A stretch of 64,000 nt of DNA from Streptomyces anulatus (GCF_014650675.1 NZ_BMVK01000016.1:62001-126000); one strand, 5' to 3'. Numbered from the stretch's first letter, positions 41,890 to 50,940 are shown. The notes: generated from the sequence alone by a model not told the origin. Made by a program: numbers and translations.

Positions 41890-42810
41890 TCACCGCAGTC
41901 GGTCGACGTACAGGTCCGTCCCCGGCACGGTCGGCACGAACGGGGCGACCAGCTCGACCCGCCCGAGACCGGTCTCCGCGACCGCCGCGTCCAGGCCGGT
42001 GAAGTGCTCGTCCCAGCAGGTCCGCGGATCCTCCTGGAGGAACCACAGCAGCGTCAGCCGGGTGTCGACCCCTTCGACCTGCTTCACGTACGTCATCCGG
42101 TCACCGGGCAGGGGCGTCGGCCGGAACACCGTGACCATGGCCGCGGGCGACCCCTTCAGCCGCTTCGGAAGATGGCGCGAGCGCAGCCACTCCAGCAGCT
42201 CCGCCCGCCGTTCGGGCCCCTCGGCGTCGACGACCTGGAGGACGAGGCCCGCGTACGGGTGGTCGAGCGCGTGGAAGTCCCGGGGGCCGGCGGCTCCGTC
42301 GCGGTAGACGGTGGCCTCGTGGTCCTGGAAGGCCGTGAACACGTGGGTCCGGTCCTGGTAGACCCGGCCGTCCCGGTTCAGCCGCTTGTTGATGGCGACG
42401 GTCCACTTCATGTGCTCGTCGTAGCGCCCCTCGGTCACCCAGTACGTCGACAGGTAGCACCCCGTGCCGACCGGCCGGGCCACCGCCGACTCCACCGGAT
42501 ACCGCAGCTCCTGAAGGTCCTTGGTGGCCACCCAGCGCCGCCCGGCGAACATCCACGGCATCGCCGTCGCACCCGCGTAGTAGTGGTCGTCCTCGTACCA
42601 GCGGTTGTACGCGTACTCATGACCCGGATGCGGTTCGACCATGGTGATCAGCGCGTGCCCCGGGCGCACTCCGTACGGCCCCGCCCCCGCCAGCTCCGCG
42701 TACCGCTCGCTCCCCGTCCCGCCGCTCCCAGTCCCGCCTCTCTCCGTCCCGCCGCTCTCCGTCCCCCTGCGTGCCACCCCGCTGCTCCCCGTGCCGGCGT
42801 CATCGGTCAT
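41890..42810 (-). CDS. hypothetical protein, possible dimeric alpha/beta-barrel fold
   Basis: The 306-residue protein begins with a Gly/Thr/Glu/Ser-rich repeat (SGGTERGGTGSGGTGSE). Two similar-looking segments follow (GHALITMVEPHPGHEYAYNRWYEDDHYY and, later, LTLLWFLQEDPRTCWDEHF). The EthD-like 'NRWYEDDHY' suggests a ferredoxin-like alpha/beta barrel. No enzyme can be named. It is divergent from the SDR at 42900 and probably shares the palindromic operator at 42858-42872, which suggests that the two act together on one substrate. Confidence 0.75.
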   Translation of the reverse strand: MTDDAGTGSSGVARRGTESGGTERGGTGSGGTGSERYAELAGAGPYGVRPGHALITMVEPHPGHEYAYNRWYEDDHYYAGATAMPWMFAGRRWVATKDLQELRYPVESAVARPVGTGCYLSTYWVTEGRYDEHMKWTVAINKRLNRDGRVYQDRTHVFTAFQDHEATVYRDGAAGPRDFHALDHPYAGLVLQVVDAEGPERRAELLEWLRSRHLPKRLKGSPAAMVTVFRPTPLPGDRMTYVKQVEGVDTRLTLLWFLQEDPRTCWDEHFTGLDAAVAETGLGRVELVAPFVPTVPGTDLYVDRLR

Positions 42811-42857
42811 CGCCTCTGCCTGCCTTCCTCTTCCATCAGGTCCCGCCTCCCCCTACC

Positions 42858-42872
42858 CTGACGGTCCGTCAG
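42858..42872. promoter_or_regulatory. TetR-type palindromic operator
   Basis: CTGACGG-T-CCGTCAG is a perfect palindrome with 7-bp arms. It lies between the divergent hypothetical gene (start 42810) and the SDR gene (start 42900). TGACGG/CCGTCA-type sites are typical of TetR regulators of acyl-CoA and lipid genes. No TetR gene is adjacent. Confidence 0.6.
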
Positions 42873-42899
42873 ATGAACTTCCAGGGCCGGGAGGCGCCG

Positions 42900-43682
42900 A
42901 TGTTGCTCGCGGGGAAGACCGTCATCGTGTCGGGCGTCGGCCCGGGGCTCGGGCACCGGGTCGCGGCGACCGTCGTCCGGGACGGCGGGCGCGCGGTGCT
43001 CGGGGCGCGCACGGCGGCGAACCTGGCCACATCGGCGGCCGAGATCGACCCGGAGGGCCGGCACACGGCCCACCTGTCGACCGACATCACGGACGAGGCG
43101 CAGTGCGAGGCGCTGGCGGCGCTCGCGGTGGAGCGGTTCGGGGGGATCGACGCGGTGGTCCATGTCGCGGCCTGGGACAGCTACTTCGGCGGGCTCCAGG
43201 ACGCGGACTTCGCCACCTGGCAGTCGGTCATCGACGTGAACCTCCTGGGGACGCTGCGGATGACCCGGGCCTGCCTCCCGGCCCTCAAGGAGCGGGGCGG
43301 CTCGGTGGTGGTGATCGGCACGCAGTCCGCGGTGGCCGCCCCCTCCCAGGTGTGGCAGGCGGCGTACGCGGCGTCCAAGGGGGCGCTCACCTCGGCGATG
43401 TACTCGCTCGCCCGGGAGCTGGGACCGGACCGCATCCGGGTCAACACGGTGCTGCCGGGCTGGATGTGGGGGCCGCCGGTGCAGGCGTACGTCCGGTTCG
43501 CCGCGCACTCCGAGGGCGTACCGGAGTCGGAGGTGCTGGCCCGGCTCACCGAGCGGATGGCGCTGCCGGAGCTGGCCACGGACGGGGACGTGGCGGAGGC
43601 CGTCGCCTTCCTGGCCTCCGACCGGGCCCGGGCGATCACCGGCCAGTCGCTGCTGGTCAACGCGGGCGAGCTGATGCGCTGA
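42900..43682 (+). CDS. short-chain dehydrogenase/reductase (SDR)
   Basis: The 260-residue enzyme has a Rossmann Gly motif (VSGVGPGLGHRVAA), the acidic/Arg coenzyme region GARTAANL, the structural VAAWDSY, catalytic Ser in VVIGTQSAV, and YAASK. It ends with VRVNTVLPGWMWGPP and a typical C terminus. It should oxidise or reduce an alcohol/ketone with NAD(P). ATG 42900 follows GGGAGG; the in-frame ATG at 42873 is less likely. It forms a divergent pair with the hypothetical protein. Confidence 0.9.
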   Translation: MLLAGKTVIVSGVGPGLGHRVAATVVRDGGRAVLGARTAANLATSAAEIDPEGRHTAHLSTDITDEAQCEALAALAVERFGGIDAVVHVAAWDSYFGGLQDADFATWQSVIDVNLLGTLRMTRACLPALKERGGSVVVIGTQSAVAAPSQVWQAAYAASKGALTSAMYSLARELGPDRIRVNTVLPGWMWGPPVQAYVRFAAHSEGVPESEVLARLTERMALPELATDGDVAEAVAFLASDRARAITGQSLLVNAGELMR

Positions 43683-43746
43683 CGGGCTGAAAGACACGCG
43701 CGCCGCTCGCTACTCGCGCATGAGACGACCTCCCTCTCGACTTCTC

Positions 43747-43776
43747 GGCCGCACGGGACCCGCATCCCGTGCGGCC
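43747..43776 (+). terminator. SDR gene terminator
   Basis: GGCCGCACGGGA (43747-43758) and TCCCGTGCGGCC (43765-43776) form a perfect 12-bp stem with a 6-nt loop, followed by TT. Confidence 0.8.
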
Positions 43777-43948
43777 TTCACGCGTTGCCGCGTTCTCCCT
43801 GACTTCTCTGCACAGCCTGACGAAGTGCCCGCCCATCGTGTGGCCGCGGTCATGTTCGCGACAACGCCCCACAAGGTCAAGAACGAGTAAAATCGTTCGC
43901 CTTACTGACCTGCGTTCACATCTATGACCGTCAGGCAGCCTTGACCGG

Positions 43949-43967
43949 GAACCCTCACTAGGGGTTC
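43949..43967. promoter_or_regulatory. inverted repeat just downstream of TTGACC, upstream of the symporter
   Basis: GAACCC-TCACTAG-GGGTTC has 6-bp arms and begins 3 nt after the TTGACC hexamer at 43941-43946. A matching -10 is not clear, so this is only a candidate regulatory site. Confidence 0.35.
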
Positions 43968-44063
43968 AATCCCCGAAGTCCCCGCTCCCGCAAGGGGACG
44001 CCGCTGAACGGCCGTACCGACGAAGTGCGTTCCCGTTCACAAGGCGGACCCCTGGAGGGGGAC

Positions 44064-45641
44064 ATGAACAGTCTCGACTGGGCTGTACTCATCGGCTACT
44101 TCGGCGTGATGGTCGCGATCGGACTCTGGTCGCACAAGCGCGTGGACAACGTCAGCGACTTCTTCACGGCCGGCGGCAAGATGCCGTGGTGGCTGTCGGG
44201 CATCTCGCACCACATGTCCGGCTACAGCGCGGTGATGTTCACCGGTTACGCCGGCATCGCGTACCAGTACGGGGTCACGTCCTTCGTGACCTGGTCGCTG
44301 CCGATCGCCATCGGCATCTTCATCGGCGCGAAGCTCTTCGCGCCCCGGCTGAACCGGCTGCGCTCGCGGCTCCACGTCGCCTCGCCGCTGGAGTACCTCA
44401 AGAACCGCTACAACATCCAGACCCAGCAGGCACTCGCCTGGTCGGGGCTGCTTCTGAAGATCGTGGACGTCGGCGCCAAGTGGGCGGCCATCGCGACCCT
44501 GTTGTCCGTGTTCACCGGCCTCTCCATCACCCAGGGCATCCTGATCACCGGGGTCGTCACCGGGATCTACTGCACCGTCGGCGGACTGTGGGCGGACGCC
44601 CTCACCGAACTGGGCCAGTTCATCATCCAGTTGTTCGCCGGGCTGGCGATGCTGCTCGCCGTGATGAGCAAGCTCGACGGCTTCTCCACCCTGTGGACCG
44701 TCTGGGACAAGCTCCCGGAAGGGCACGCGGACCCGACCGCCGGCCCGTACACGGTGACGTTCCTGATGGCGTTCCTGTTCATCAAGACCTTCGAGTACAA
44801 CGGCGGCATGTGGAACCAGGCCCAGCGCTACATGGCGACCGACTCGGCCGCCTCCGCCACCCGCTCCGCGCGGCTCTCGGCGATCCTGTGGCTCGTCTGG
44901 CCCGTGGTGCTGTTCTTCCCGATGTGGTGCGCCCCGCTGCTGGTCGACGCGCAGAAGCCGGACGCCTCCGACAGCTACGCCCTGATGACCGAACAGCTGC
45001 TTCCGCACGGCCTGCTGGGCCTCGTCATCGTCGGCTTCTTCTCCCACACGATGGCCATGTGCTCGTCCGACGCCAACGCCATCGCGGCCGTCTTCACCCG
45101 GGACATCGCCCCGACGCTCTCGAAGGCGGCGCGCGGCTGGAGCGAGCGTTCCGGGCTGATCGCGGCCCGCTGGACTACGGTCGCCTTCCTGGCCCTGTCG
45201 ATGGCGATCGCGACGCAGATCAACTCGCCCACGTTCAAGGACATCATCACCGTCGTGATCAAGTGGGTCGCCGGACTGATGGGCCCGATCGCGATCCCGT
45301 TCATGCTGGGCCTGCTGCGCCCCTTCCGGAAGTCCGGGCCGACGGCGGCCCTGGTCAGCTGGGCCGCGGGCCTGCTCGCCTTCTGGCTGGTCAACTACCC
45401 GGTCAACTGGGCCGTCGAGGGCGGGGTCCCGCTCCAGTACCAGGTTTCCGTACCGCTGGCCGTCTCCCTCGTGCTCTACATCCTGATCGGCTTCGTGAAG
45501 CCGGAGGACACCCCGGAGCGCGACGCGGTCCTGACCAGGATCAACGAGGGCGACGGGGACGACGGGGACGGTACGGCGACGGCCGCCGTGATCCCCGCCC
45601 AGGACGGAGGACCGGCCCCCGCCCCTCAGCCGCGCGGGTAG
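44064..45641 (+). CDS. sodium:solute symporter (SSS family)
   Basis: The 525-residue protein has about 13 membrane helices. SSS signatures include NVSDFFTAGGKMPWWLSGISHHMSGYSAVMFTGYAGIAYQYG near the N terminus, GGLWADALTELGQFIIQ, and the TMAMCSSDANAIAAVFTRDI segment. It should take up a small solute with Na+; the substrate is not evident. The ATG follows GGAGGGGGAC. The C-terminal 30 residues are acidic then Pro/Ala-rich and overlap the converging gene by 16 nt. Confidence 0.9.
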   Translation: MNSLDWAVLIGYFGVMVAIGLWSHKRVDNVSDFFTAGGKMPWWLSGISHHMSGYSAVMFTGYAGIAYQYGVTSFVTWSLPIAIGIFIGAKLFAPRLNRLRSRLHVASPLEYLKNRYNIQTQQALAWSGLLLKIVDVGAKWAAIATLLSVFTGLSITQGILITGVVTGIYCTVGGLWADALTELGQFIIQLFAGLAMLLAVMSKLDGFSTLWTVWDKLPEGHADPTAGPYTVTFLMAFLFIKTFEYNGGMWNQAQRYMATDSAASATRSARLSAILWLVWPVVLFFPMWCAPLLVDAQKPDASDSYALMTEQLLPHGLLGLVIVGFFSHTMAMCSSDANAIAAVFTRDIAPTLSKAARGWSERSGLIAARWTTVAFLALSMAIATQINSPTFKDIITVVIKWVAGLMGPIAIPFMLGLLRPFRKSGPTAALVSWAAGLLAFWLVNYPVNWAVEGGVPLQYQVSVPLAVSLVLYILIGFVKPEDTPERDAVLTRINEGDGDDGDGTATAAVIPAQDGGPAPAPQPRG

Positions 45642-46741
45642 CGGGCCAGCCAGCCCGGGGCGACGGCCGCCGGGCTGTGCAGGGCAGGCCCCTGGGTCAT
45701 CTCCATCGCGAAGTCGTCGGCCAGTTCGAGGAGCGTGGCCCGCCCCTCCAGCTCAGCGAGCCAGGCCGGCGGCAGCGCGGTCTCGCCGTGCAGCGCCCCG
45801 AGCAGCGCCCCGCAGACCGACCCGGTGGCGCGGGAGGGGCCGCTGTGGTTCACCGCGAGCCGCAGCCCGTGCCGGACGTCCTCGCTGACCAGCGCGCAGT
45901 ACACGGCGACGGCGAGGACCTCCTCGGCGGCGTCGCTCGCGCCCAGCGCCTCGATCAGGGCCGGGCCAGGGATGCCCTGCCGCACGGAGCCGAGGGCCTG
46001 GCGCAGGGCCTCGGTCACCGGCTCGTGGCCGGGGCGTTCGGCGAGCAGGGCCAGCACGTTCTGCACGGACCCGTCCAGGCTCTCGCCGCGCGCCAGCCCG
46101 TGCACGAGTACGGCGAAGGCTCCGGCGGCCAGTTGCGCGGCGGGGTGGCCGTGGGACTGGGCCGCGCACTCGACGGCCAGCTGGAGCACGAGACCCGGCT
46201 CCCAGCCCACGAGGAGCCCGAACGGCGCGGACCGGGTGAGCGCGCCCGCGTCCCGTGCCGTGGGGTTCTTCGGCCGGTCGAGGGTGCCCATGACGGAGTC
46301 GCCGAAACCGCCCAGGCATTCCCGGGCGGGGGCGCGGCGGGCGTAGAGCCACTCCTCGGCGGCCAGCCAGCCGTTGTCCTCGCGCCGCTCGTCGGGCCCC
46401 CAGTCGTGCTGGGTGGCGGCCCAGCGCAGATGGGCCCGGTGCACATCGGTGGGCGGGTGCCAGGCCCCGGTGTCGCGGCGGACCTGCGCGCGGATCAGCC
46501 CGTCGACGGTGAACAGGGTGAGCTGGGTGAGGGCGGTGACGGCGCCGCGTCTGCCGTGCGCGGGGACGTAGTCGCCGACCCCCTCGACACCGTGGGCGGC
46601 GCGGATCTCCTCCAGCACGAGCTCGCTGACCCCGGCCCCGAGCGCGTCCCCGACGGCCCCGCCGAGCAGCGCCCCGCGGACCCGGCTGCGGAAATCCTGC
46701 TGTTCGGCCCGGCCCCAGACCGCCGTGGTCCCTGTGCTCAC
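45626..46741 (-). CDS. ADP-ribosylglycohydrolase-fold protein lacking metal ligands (probable pseudoenzyme)
   Basis: The 371-residue protein has the ADP-ribosylglycohydrolase scaffold: RVRGALLGGAVGDALGAGV near the N terminus, GAVTALTQLTLFTVDGLIRA, and NHSGPSRATGSVCGALLGA. Canonical enzymes read TDDT in the second block and GDSDSTG in the third; here these are TALT and GPSRATG. The metal-binding aspartates are therefore absent at both sites, and ordinary hydrolase activity is unlikely. It may bind ADP-ribose or a related ligand without hydrolysing it. GTG 46741 has GGAGG upstream. Confidence 0.85.
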   Translation of the reverse strand: MSTGTTAVWGRAEQQDFRSRVRGALLGGAVGDALGAGVSELVLEEIRAAHGVEGVGDYVPAHGRRGAVTALTQLTLFTVDGLIRAQVRRDTGAWHPPTDVHRAHLRWAATQHDWGPDERREDNGWLAAEEWLYARRAPARECLGGFGDSVMGTLDRPKNPTARDAGALTRSAPFGLLVGWEPGLVLQLAVECAAQSHGHPAAQLAAGAFAVLVHGLARGESLDGSVQNVLALLAERPGHEPVTEALRQALGSVRQGIPGPALIEALGASDAAEEVLAVAVYCALVSEDVRHGLRLAVNHSGPSRATGSVCGALLGALHGETALPPAWLAELEGRATLLELADDFAMEMTQGPALHSPAAVAPGWLARYPRG

Positions 46742-46905
46742 CCCGCCCCCTCCCCGTCACCACGTGCTCGCCCGTTCGCGGGCCTCTGCGGGCGACCGCG
46801 CAAGCACTGTAATCGAACGGGAACGGGCGGTAGAGGGGGCGACCTGGGTACGTACGGGTATGTCGACGGACGTCCCGCAGGTCGTTTTTGACCGGTGCGA
46901 GGTGG

Positions 46906-47523
46906 TCAGCGGCCGGGCCGCGTCCGGGCCGCCGCGGCGGCGGCGAGCACCGCGTCGGCCACTTCCGTGACCGTACGTCCGCCGGTGTCCACCCGGTCCA
47001 GGCCGTGCGCCTCCACGGCGTCCAGCATCCGCGCCTGATAGCGGACGGTACGGGCCAGGAACCGGTCCATGAGATGCCGTTCCGCGTCCGTCGCCACCTC
47101 GTAGCGCCCCGCCGCCCGCACCCGGTCGCGTACGACCGTGTCGTCGGCGGTGAGCCACACGGCGGCCGTACGGGGAACCGTCAGCCGGGCGACCCGGTCG
47201 GGCCAGAGCGCCGAGCCCTCCAGGACCAGGCCCGGTGCTCCGGCGCGTGCGCGCTCGGTGATCAGCTCCTCGATACGCGGCCAGAGCCGTTCGTAGTGGT
47301 CGAGGACCGAGGCGAGGAGTTCGTCGGTGGTCAACGTCCCGTAGTGCTCCGCGACATGCGGCGGCACCTCGTGCTCCGGGGTCCGCCAGGGCCGTCCCGG
47401 GTGACGGGCCAGGCCGTCGGTGGAGCGGTGCTCGAAACCGAGCCGTTCCGCCACCGCCCCGGCGACGGTCGACTTCCCGGTGTTCGAGGTCCCGCCGATC
47501 AGCACCACCCGCACATCGCGCAT
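46906..47523 (-). CDS. small P-loop kinase/AAA-type ATPase
   Basis: The 205-residue protein starts with a Walker A (VVLIGGTSNTGKSTVAGAVAERL, residues 6-28) and resembles nucleoside or 2-phosphoglycerate-like kinases. It has GLVLEGSALWPDRVARL as a possible Walker B region, and an Arg-containing lid (RDRVRAAGRYEVATDAERHLMDRFLAR). It should phosphorylate a small metabolite. A TAGGCT ends 7 nt before the ATG and overlaps the TAG stop of the STAND gene. It could be read with that gene or from its own leaderless promoter. Confidence 0.78.
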   Translation of the reverse strand: MRDVRVVLIGGTSNTGKSTVAGAVAERLGFEHRSTDGLARHPGRPWRTPEHEVPPHVAEHYGTLTTDELLASVLDHYERLWPRIEELITERARAGAPGLVLEGSALWPDRVARLTVPRTAAVWLTADDTVVRDRVRAAGRYEVATDAERHLMDRFLARTVRYQARMLDAVEAHGLDRVDTGGRTVTEVADAVLAAAAAARTRPGR

Positions 47524-47533
47524 GCCCCCGAGC

Positions 47534-49945
47534 CTACGACTCCGCCCGCACCCCCAGCCGCTCCCGCTGCGCCCGCGCCCACGCGTAGTCCGGGTCCAGC
47601 TCCAGCGCCCGGTCGAGGTCCGCCAGCGCCTCCGGGATCCGGCCGAGCGCCTCGTGCGCGATGGCCCTGCTGCCGTGCGCCCAGGCGTAGTCGGGGTCCA
47701 GGACCAGGGCCCGGTCGTAGCAGGCGACGGCCTCCTCGGGGCGGCCCGTCGCCCGGTACACCTCGCCCCGCTCCCCCTCCGTCCCGGCCAGACCGGGGGA
47801 CAGCTCCTCCGCCCGGTCCAGGTCGGCGAGGGCGCCCACCGGATCGCCCAGGACGGTGCGGACCCGGGACCGTCTCACCAGCGCCCAGGCGTACTCCGGC
47901 CACAGCGCGATCGCCCGGTCGAAGTCGTCGAGCGCCTCCTCGTGCCGGCCCAGCACATGGCGGACCAGACCCCGGCTTCCCAGAGGCACGGCGTCGGACG
48001 GGTCCAGGGCGTGCGCCCGGTCCAGGACGGTCAGGGCCTCCTCCAGGCGGCCCATCCGCCGGTACGTCTCCCCCCGCTCACGCACCGCCCAGGCCCAGGC
48101 GGGCGCGATCTCCTCGGCCCGGTCCAGGTCGGCGAGGGCCTCCTCGTAGCGGCCGAGCGACCGCAGGATCACCGCCCGGCCCTGGTGGGCGCGTTCGCTG
48201 CGCGGGTCCACGGCGATCGCCCGCCCGTGGTCGGACAGCGCGGCGTCGAGTTCCCCGGCGCGGAAGCGGTCCCAGGCGCGCACCACGAGGGCGGCGGCCC
48301 GGTCCGTGTCGGTCAGCTCGGCCCGGGTCAGCAGGAGCCCCAGGGCCGCGGTGGGCCGGGGCCCGTGGTCCGTTATGGCGGCCAGCAGGTCCCGGCCCCA
48401 GTCGCGCAGTACGGCGTTGTCGGCGTCCTCGCCCGCCTCCGCGAGGGTCCGGGCCCAGTGGCGGGCGCGGGAGGGCGCCTGCCCGCACAGCTCGATCCCG
48501 GCGCGCAGGGCCTCGGGCAGCGCGGTGCGGGGGCGGGCGCAGAGCCGGTGGTACAGCACGTCCAGGGCGGCCCGGCGCCAGGGCTGTTCGGCCCAGAGGC
48601 GTTCCGGGTCGATGCCCTCGGCCGCCGCGTCCCGCCGGGCCGCGAAGGCCTCGGCCAGCCGGTCGTGCGCCGCCTTCCAGCGCCGCGGCGATCCGGTGCG
48701 CTGGAGCCGGAGCATCGGGGCCCGGACGACGGCGTGGTAGCGGGAGTGGCCGGAGTGCCGCTCGGCGACGAACGGCAGCTCGTGCAGCCAGTCGTAGAGA
48801 TCGGGCACCGCGTGCGGCCCGTTCCGCGGTGCGGCCACGGCGACGGCGACCAGGTCCTCGTCGAACCGGCGCGGCAGTGCGCAGGCCAGCGCGGCCGCCC
48901 GCCGGGCCGGGTCGCTCTCCCCGGCCAGGAAGCGTTCGACGGCGGTGGCGTTCGCCTCCCCGGCCGCCCCGGGGTTGGCGGCGAGCGTGGAGACCAGGAC
49001 GGGCAGCCCGCCGGAGAGCCGCAGCACCTCCCGTACGACGGACTCCGTCACCACCCCGCGCCCGTGCAGGAGTTGGCGCGACTCGGCCTCCGTGAACGGC
49101 CCGAGCGGTACGTCGGCGACCAGCCGGCTCCGGTCGCCCCAGTGCACGGGGTCCAGGCGGCGCTGACCGGCCAGGGTGAGCACGAGGTTGGCGGGCAGGT
49201 CGCCGTACCGCCCGGGGGTCAGCAGGTCCGCCAGCCACCGGTCCAGTTGGGGTGCGGTGCGCTCGTAGGTGTCCAGGAACAGGGCGATCCAGGGCACGGT
49301 GTCCGCGACCCGGTCCAGCTCGGCGACGAAGACCGGGGTGAGGACCCGCACCGGTTCCGCCAGCAGCAGGGCCTCGTCCTGCTGCCGGACCCGCCCCCCG
49401 AACACCGCCCGCAGTCCGCCCGCGCCCCGCGCCACGACCGCCGGGTCGATGCCGCCGGCCAGCGCCCCGACGACCGGAATCGCCCCGGCCGCGATCAGCC
49501 CGGCCTGCGCGGCGGCGAGCGCCCCGGGAGAAGGGGCACCGCCCGGCGTCTCGCTGTCCGCCGCCAGCCGGCCGGCCGCGTCGTGGCGCGCGCGCCGGTA
49601 GGTGGTGAGCAGCCGGTCCAGCGCCTTGAGCGGGTGCCCCTGCTCGGCGAACTGCGCGGCGAAGTCGGCGAGTACGTCCGGAACGGAGTCGGCGCTCTCG
49701 TCGACCGACGCGGTCAGCGCCCCGAACTCCCCTGCCGCCTCCCGCCATTCCCGTACGAGCGAGGTCTTGCCGACCCCGGCGTTCCCCCGCACATGGAAGA
49801 CGAACCGGTGCCGGGGATCCTCTGGCGGCAGCGCGAAATTAGCGCGGTAGAGGCCGAGTTCGGCCTTTCGCCCGACGAAGGCTGCGCGGCGCTGCCCTTC
49901 GACGATCTGCTGGAGGGAGAGGCGGCGGGGGCTCGGCGGATGCAT
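47534..49945 (-). CDS. STAND-type P-loop ATPase with C-terminal TPR array
   Basis: The 803-residue protein opens with FVGRKAELGLY then Walker A GNAGVGKTS (53-61), and has Walker B in PWIALFLDTYE and an NB-ARC-like sensor region (LPANLVLTLAGQRRL). A winged-helix-like segment with LPFVAERHSGHSRYHAVVRAPM follows. The last 200 residues are about six TPRs (RYEEALADLDRAEEIAP type). This is the architecture of signalling ATPases related to NLRs; the TPRs may sense a ligand. No N-terminal effector domain is fused. Confidence 0.85.
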   Translation of the reverse strand: MHPPSPRRLSLQQIVEGQRRAAFVGRKAELGLYRANFALPPEDPRHRFVFHVRGNAGVGKTSLVREWREAAGEFGALTASVDESADSVPDVLADFAAQFAEQGHPLKALDRLLTTYRRARHDAAGRLAADSETPGGAPSPGALAAAQAGLIAAGAIPVVGALAGGIDPAVVARGAGGLRAVFGGRVRQQDEALLLAEPVRVLTPVFVAELDRVADTVPWIALFLDTYERTAPQLDRWLADLLTPGRYGDLPANLVLTLAGQRRLDPVHWGDRSRLVADVPLGPFTEAESRQLLHGRGVVTESVVREVLRLSGGLPVLVSTLAANPGAAGEANATAVERFLAGESDPARRAAALACALPRRFDEDLVAVAVAAPRNGPHAVPDLYDWLHELPFVAERHSGHSRYHAVVRAPMLRLQRTGSPRRWKAAHDRLAEAFAARRDAAAEGIDPERLWAEQPWRRAALDVLYHRLCARPRTALPEALRAGIELCGQAPSRARHWARTLAEAGEDADNAVLRDWGRDLLAAITDHGPRPTAALGLLLTRAELTDTDRAAALVVRAWDRFRAGELDAALSDHGRAIAVDPRSERAHQGRAVILRSLGRYEEALADLDRAEEIAPAWAWAVRERGETYRRMGRLEEALTVLDRAHALDPSDAVPLGSRGLVRHVLGRHEEALDDFDRAIALWPEYAWALVRRSRVRTVLGDPVGALADLDRAEELSPGLAGTEGERGEVYRATGRPEEAVACYDRALVLDPDYAWAHGSRAIAHEALGRIPEALADLDRALELDPDYAWARAQRERLGVRAES

Positions 49946-50040
49946 GGGCCCAGTCTGTCAGCGGGCCCGGCCGGACGTGATCGTTCCGCAGGTCCGGGAG
50001 CCGGCCGTCCGGGAGCCGGGCACCGACCGGCCCGGGTCCG

Positions 50041-50757
50041 TCAGGCGCCGAGGCCCTGGCCGAACCCGCCGTCCACGGTCAGTTCCACCCCGGTGGTGAA
50101 GGTGGCCTCGACGGCCAGGTACAGCGCGGCGGCGGCGACCTCCTCCACGGTGCCTCCCCGGCCCATCGGCGTGGAGGCGTTGCCCTGCTCGATGAACTCG
50201 GCGCGCTGCTCCTCGGTCAGTTCGGCGACGCCCATCGTGGGGGTCAGGATGAAACCGGGGGCGACCGCGTTGACGCGGATCCCCCGGGGAAGCAACTCGG
50301 TGGCGAGCACCTTCGAGAAGGCGGCGACGGCTTCCTTCGCCGCGGAGTAGGCGCTGAGACCGGGGAAGATCTGGTCGTTGGAGACGGTGGTGAACACGAT
50401 CGAACCCCCCTCGGACAGCAGCGGCGCCAAGCGCTGGACGGTGAAGAAGGCCCCCTTGGCGTTCACGTCGAAGATGCGGTCCCACGACTCCTCCGTGACC
50501 TCTTCGAGCGTCTGGAACTCGGCGATGCCCTGATTCACGAAGAGGTGGTCGATGGAGCCGAGGCGGTCGGCGACCTGGTCACGGAGGGCGTCGATGGCCC
50601 CGGCGTCGGTGACGTCGGAGCGCACCGGGTGGGCCAGCGGGGTGCCGAGTGCCGCCTGGGCCTCGGCGAGCCGCCGGTCGCTGCGCCCGGTGTACGCGAA
50701 ACGATCACCGGCGGCCGACGCGCCTGAGCCGCCCGTTCCGGGGGGCATCAACGACAT
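50041..50757 (-). CDS. SDR-family oxidoreductase with defective N terminus
   Basis: The 238-residue product matches SDR enzymes from about residue 20 on: TGRSDRRLAEA, DVTDAGAIDAL, LFVNQGIAEF, catalytic FTTVSND and YSAAK, and RVNAVAPGFILTP. Before that, the usual first strand and TGxxxGIG dinucleotide loop are replaced by MSLMPPGTGGSGASAAGDRFAY, which is about ten residues short and lacks the helix. Either an internal deletion has occurred or the start lies elsewhere. The best ribosome-binding site (GGAGAG) leads to ATG 50763 in another frame that stops within 20 codons. Confidence 0.7.
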   Translation of the reverse strand: MSLMPPGTGGSGASAAGDRFAYTGRSDRRLAEAQAALGTPLAHPVRSDVTDAGAIDALRDQVADRLGSIDHLFVNQGIAEFQTLEEVTEESWDRIFDVNAKGAFFTVQRLAPLLSEGGSIVFTTVSNDQIFPGLSAYSAAKEAVAAFSKVLATELLPRGIRVNAVAPGFILTPTMGVAELTEEQRAEFIEQGNASTPMGRGGTVEEVAAAALYLAVEATFTTGVELTVDGGFGQGLGA

Positions 50758-50940
50758 GGCTCATGACGGACTTCCGCTCTCCTGATCACGGGGCAAGTGC
50801 GGTACGGCACCCATCGTGCCGGCGCGGCCTGTCGACCCCGTATCGCCTGTGTGTCGTGGAACGCGGCCGCCCGCACGGCACCGTTCGGACGGTGCGGTGC
50901 GGGCGGAGGGTTCGGTGCGGGCGGAGAGGCCCTGCGGCGG

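Larger units (their letters stand above)
43683..44063. other. intergenic region before the sodium:solute symporter
   Basis: This 381-nt stretch holds the SDR terminator (43747-43776), a TTGACC at 43941 and a short inverted repeat GAACCC-N7-GGGTTC at 43949-43967 that could be an operator for the symporter. An AT-rich segment lies near 43885-43925. I see no gene in it. Confidence 0.6.

Noticed and set aside
47420..50350. 976-codon plus-strand open frame opposite the STAND ATPase
   Set aside because: The minus strand has Walker A, Walker B and TPRs. The antisense product is Arg/Gly/Pro-rich with no motif.
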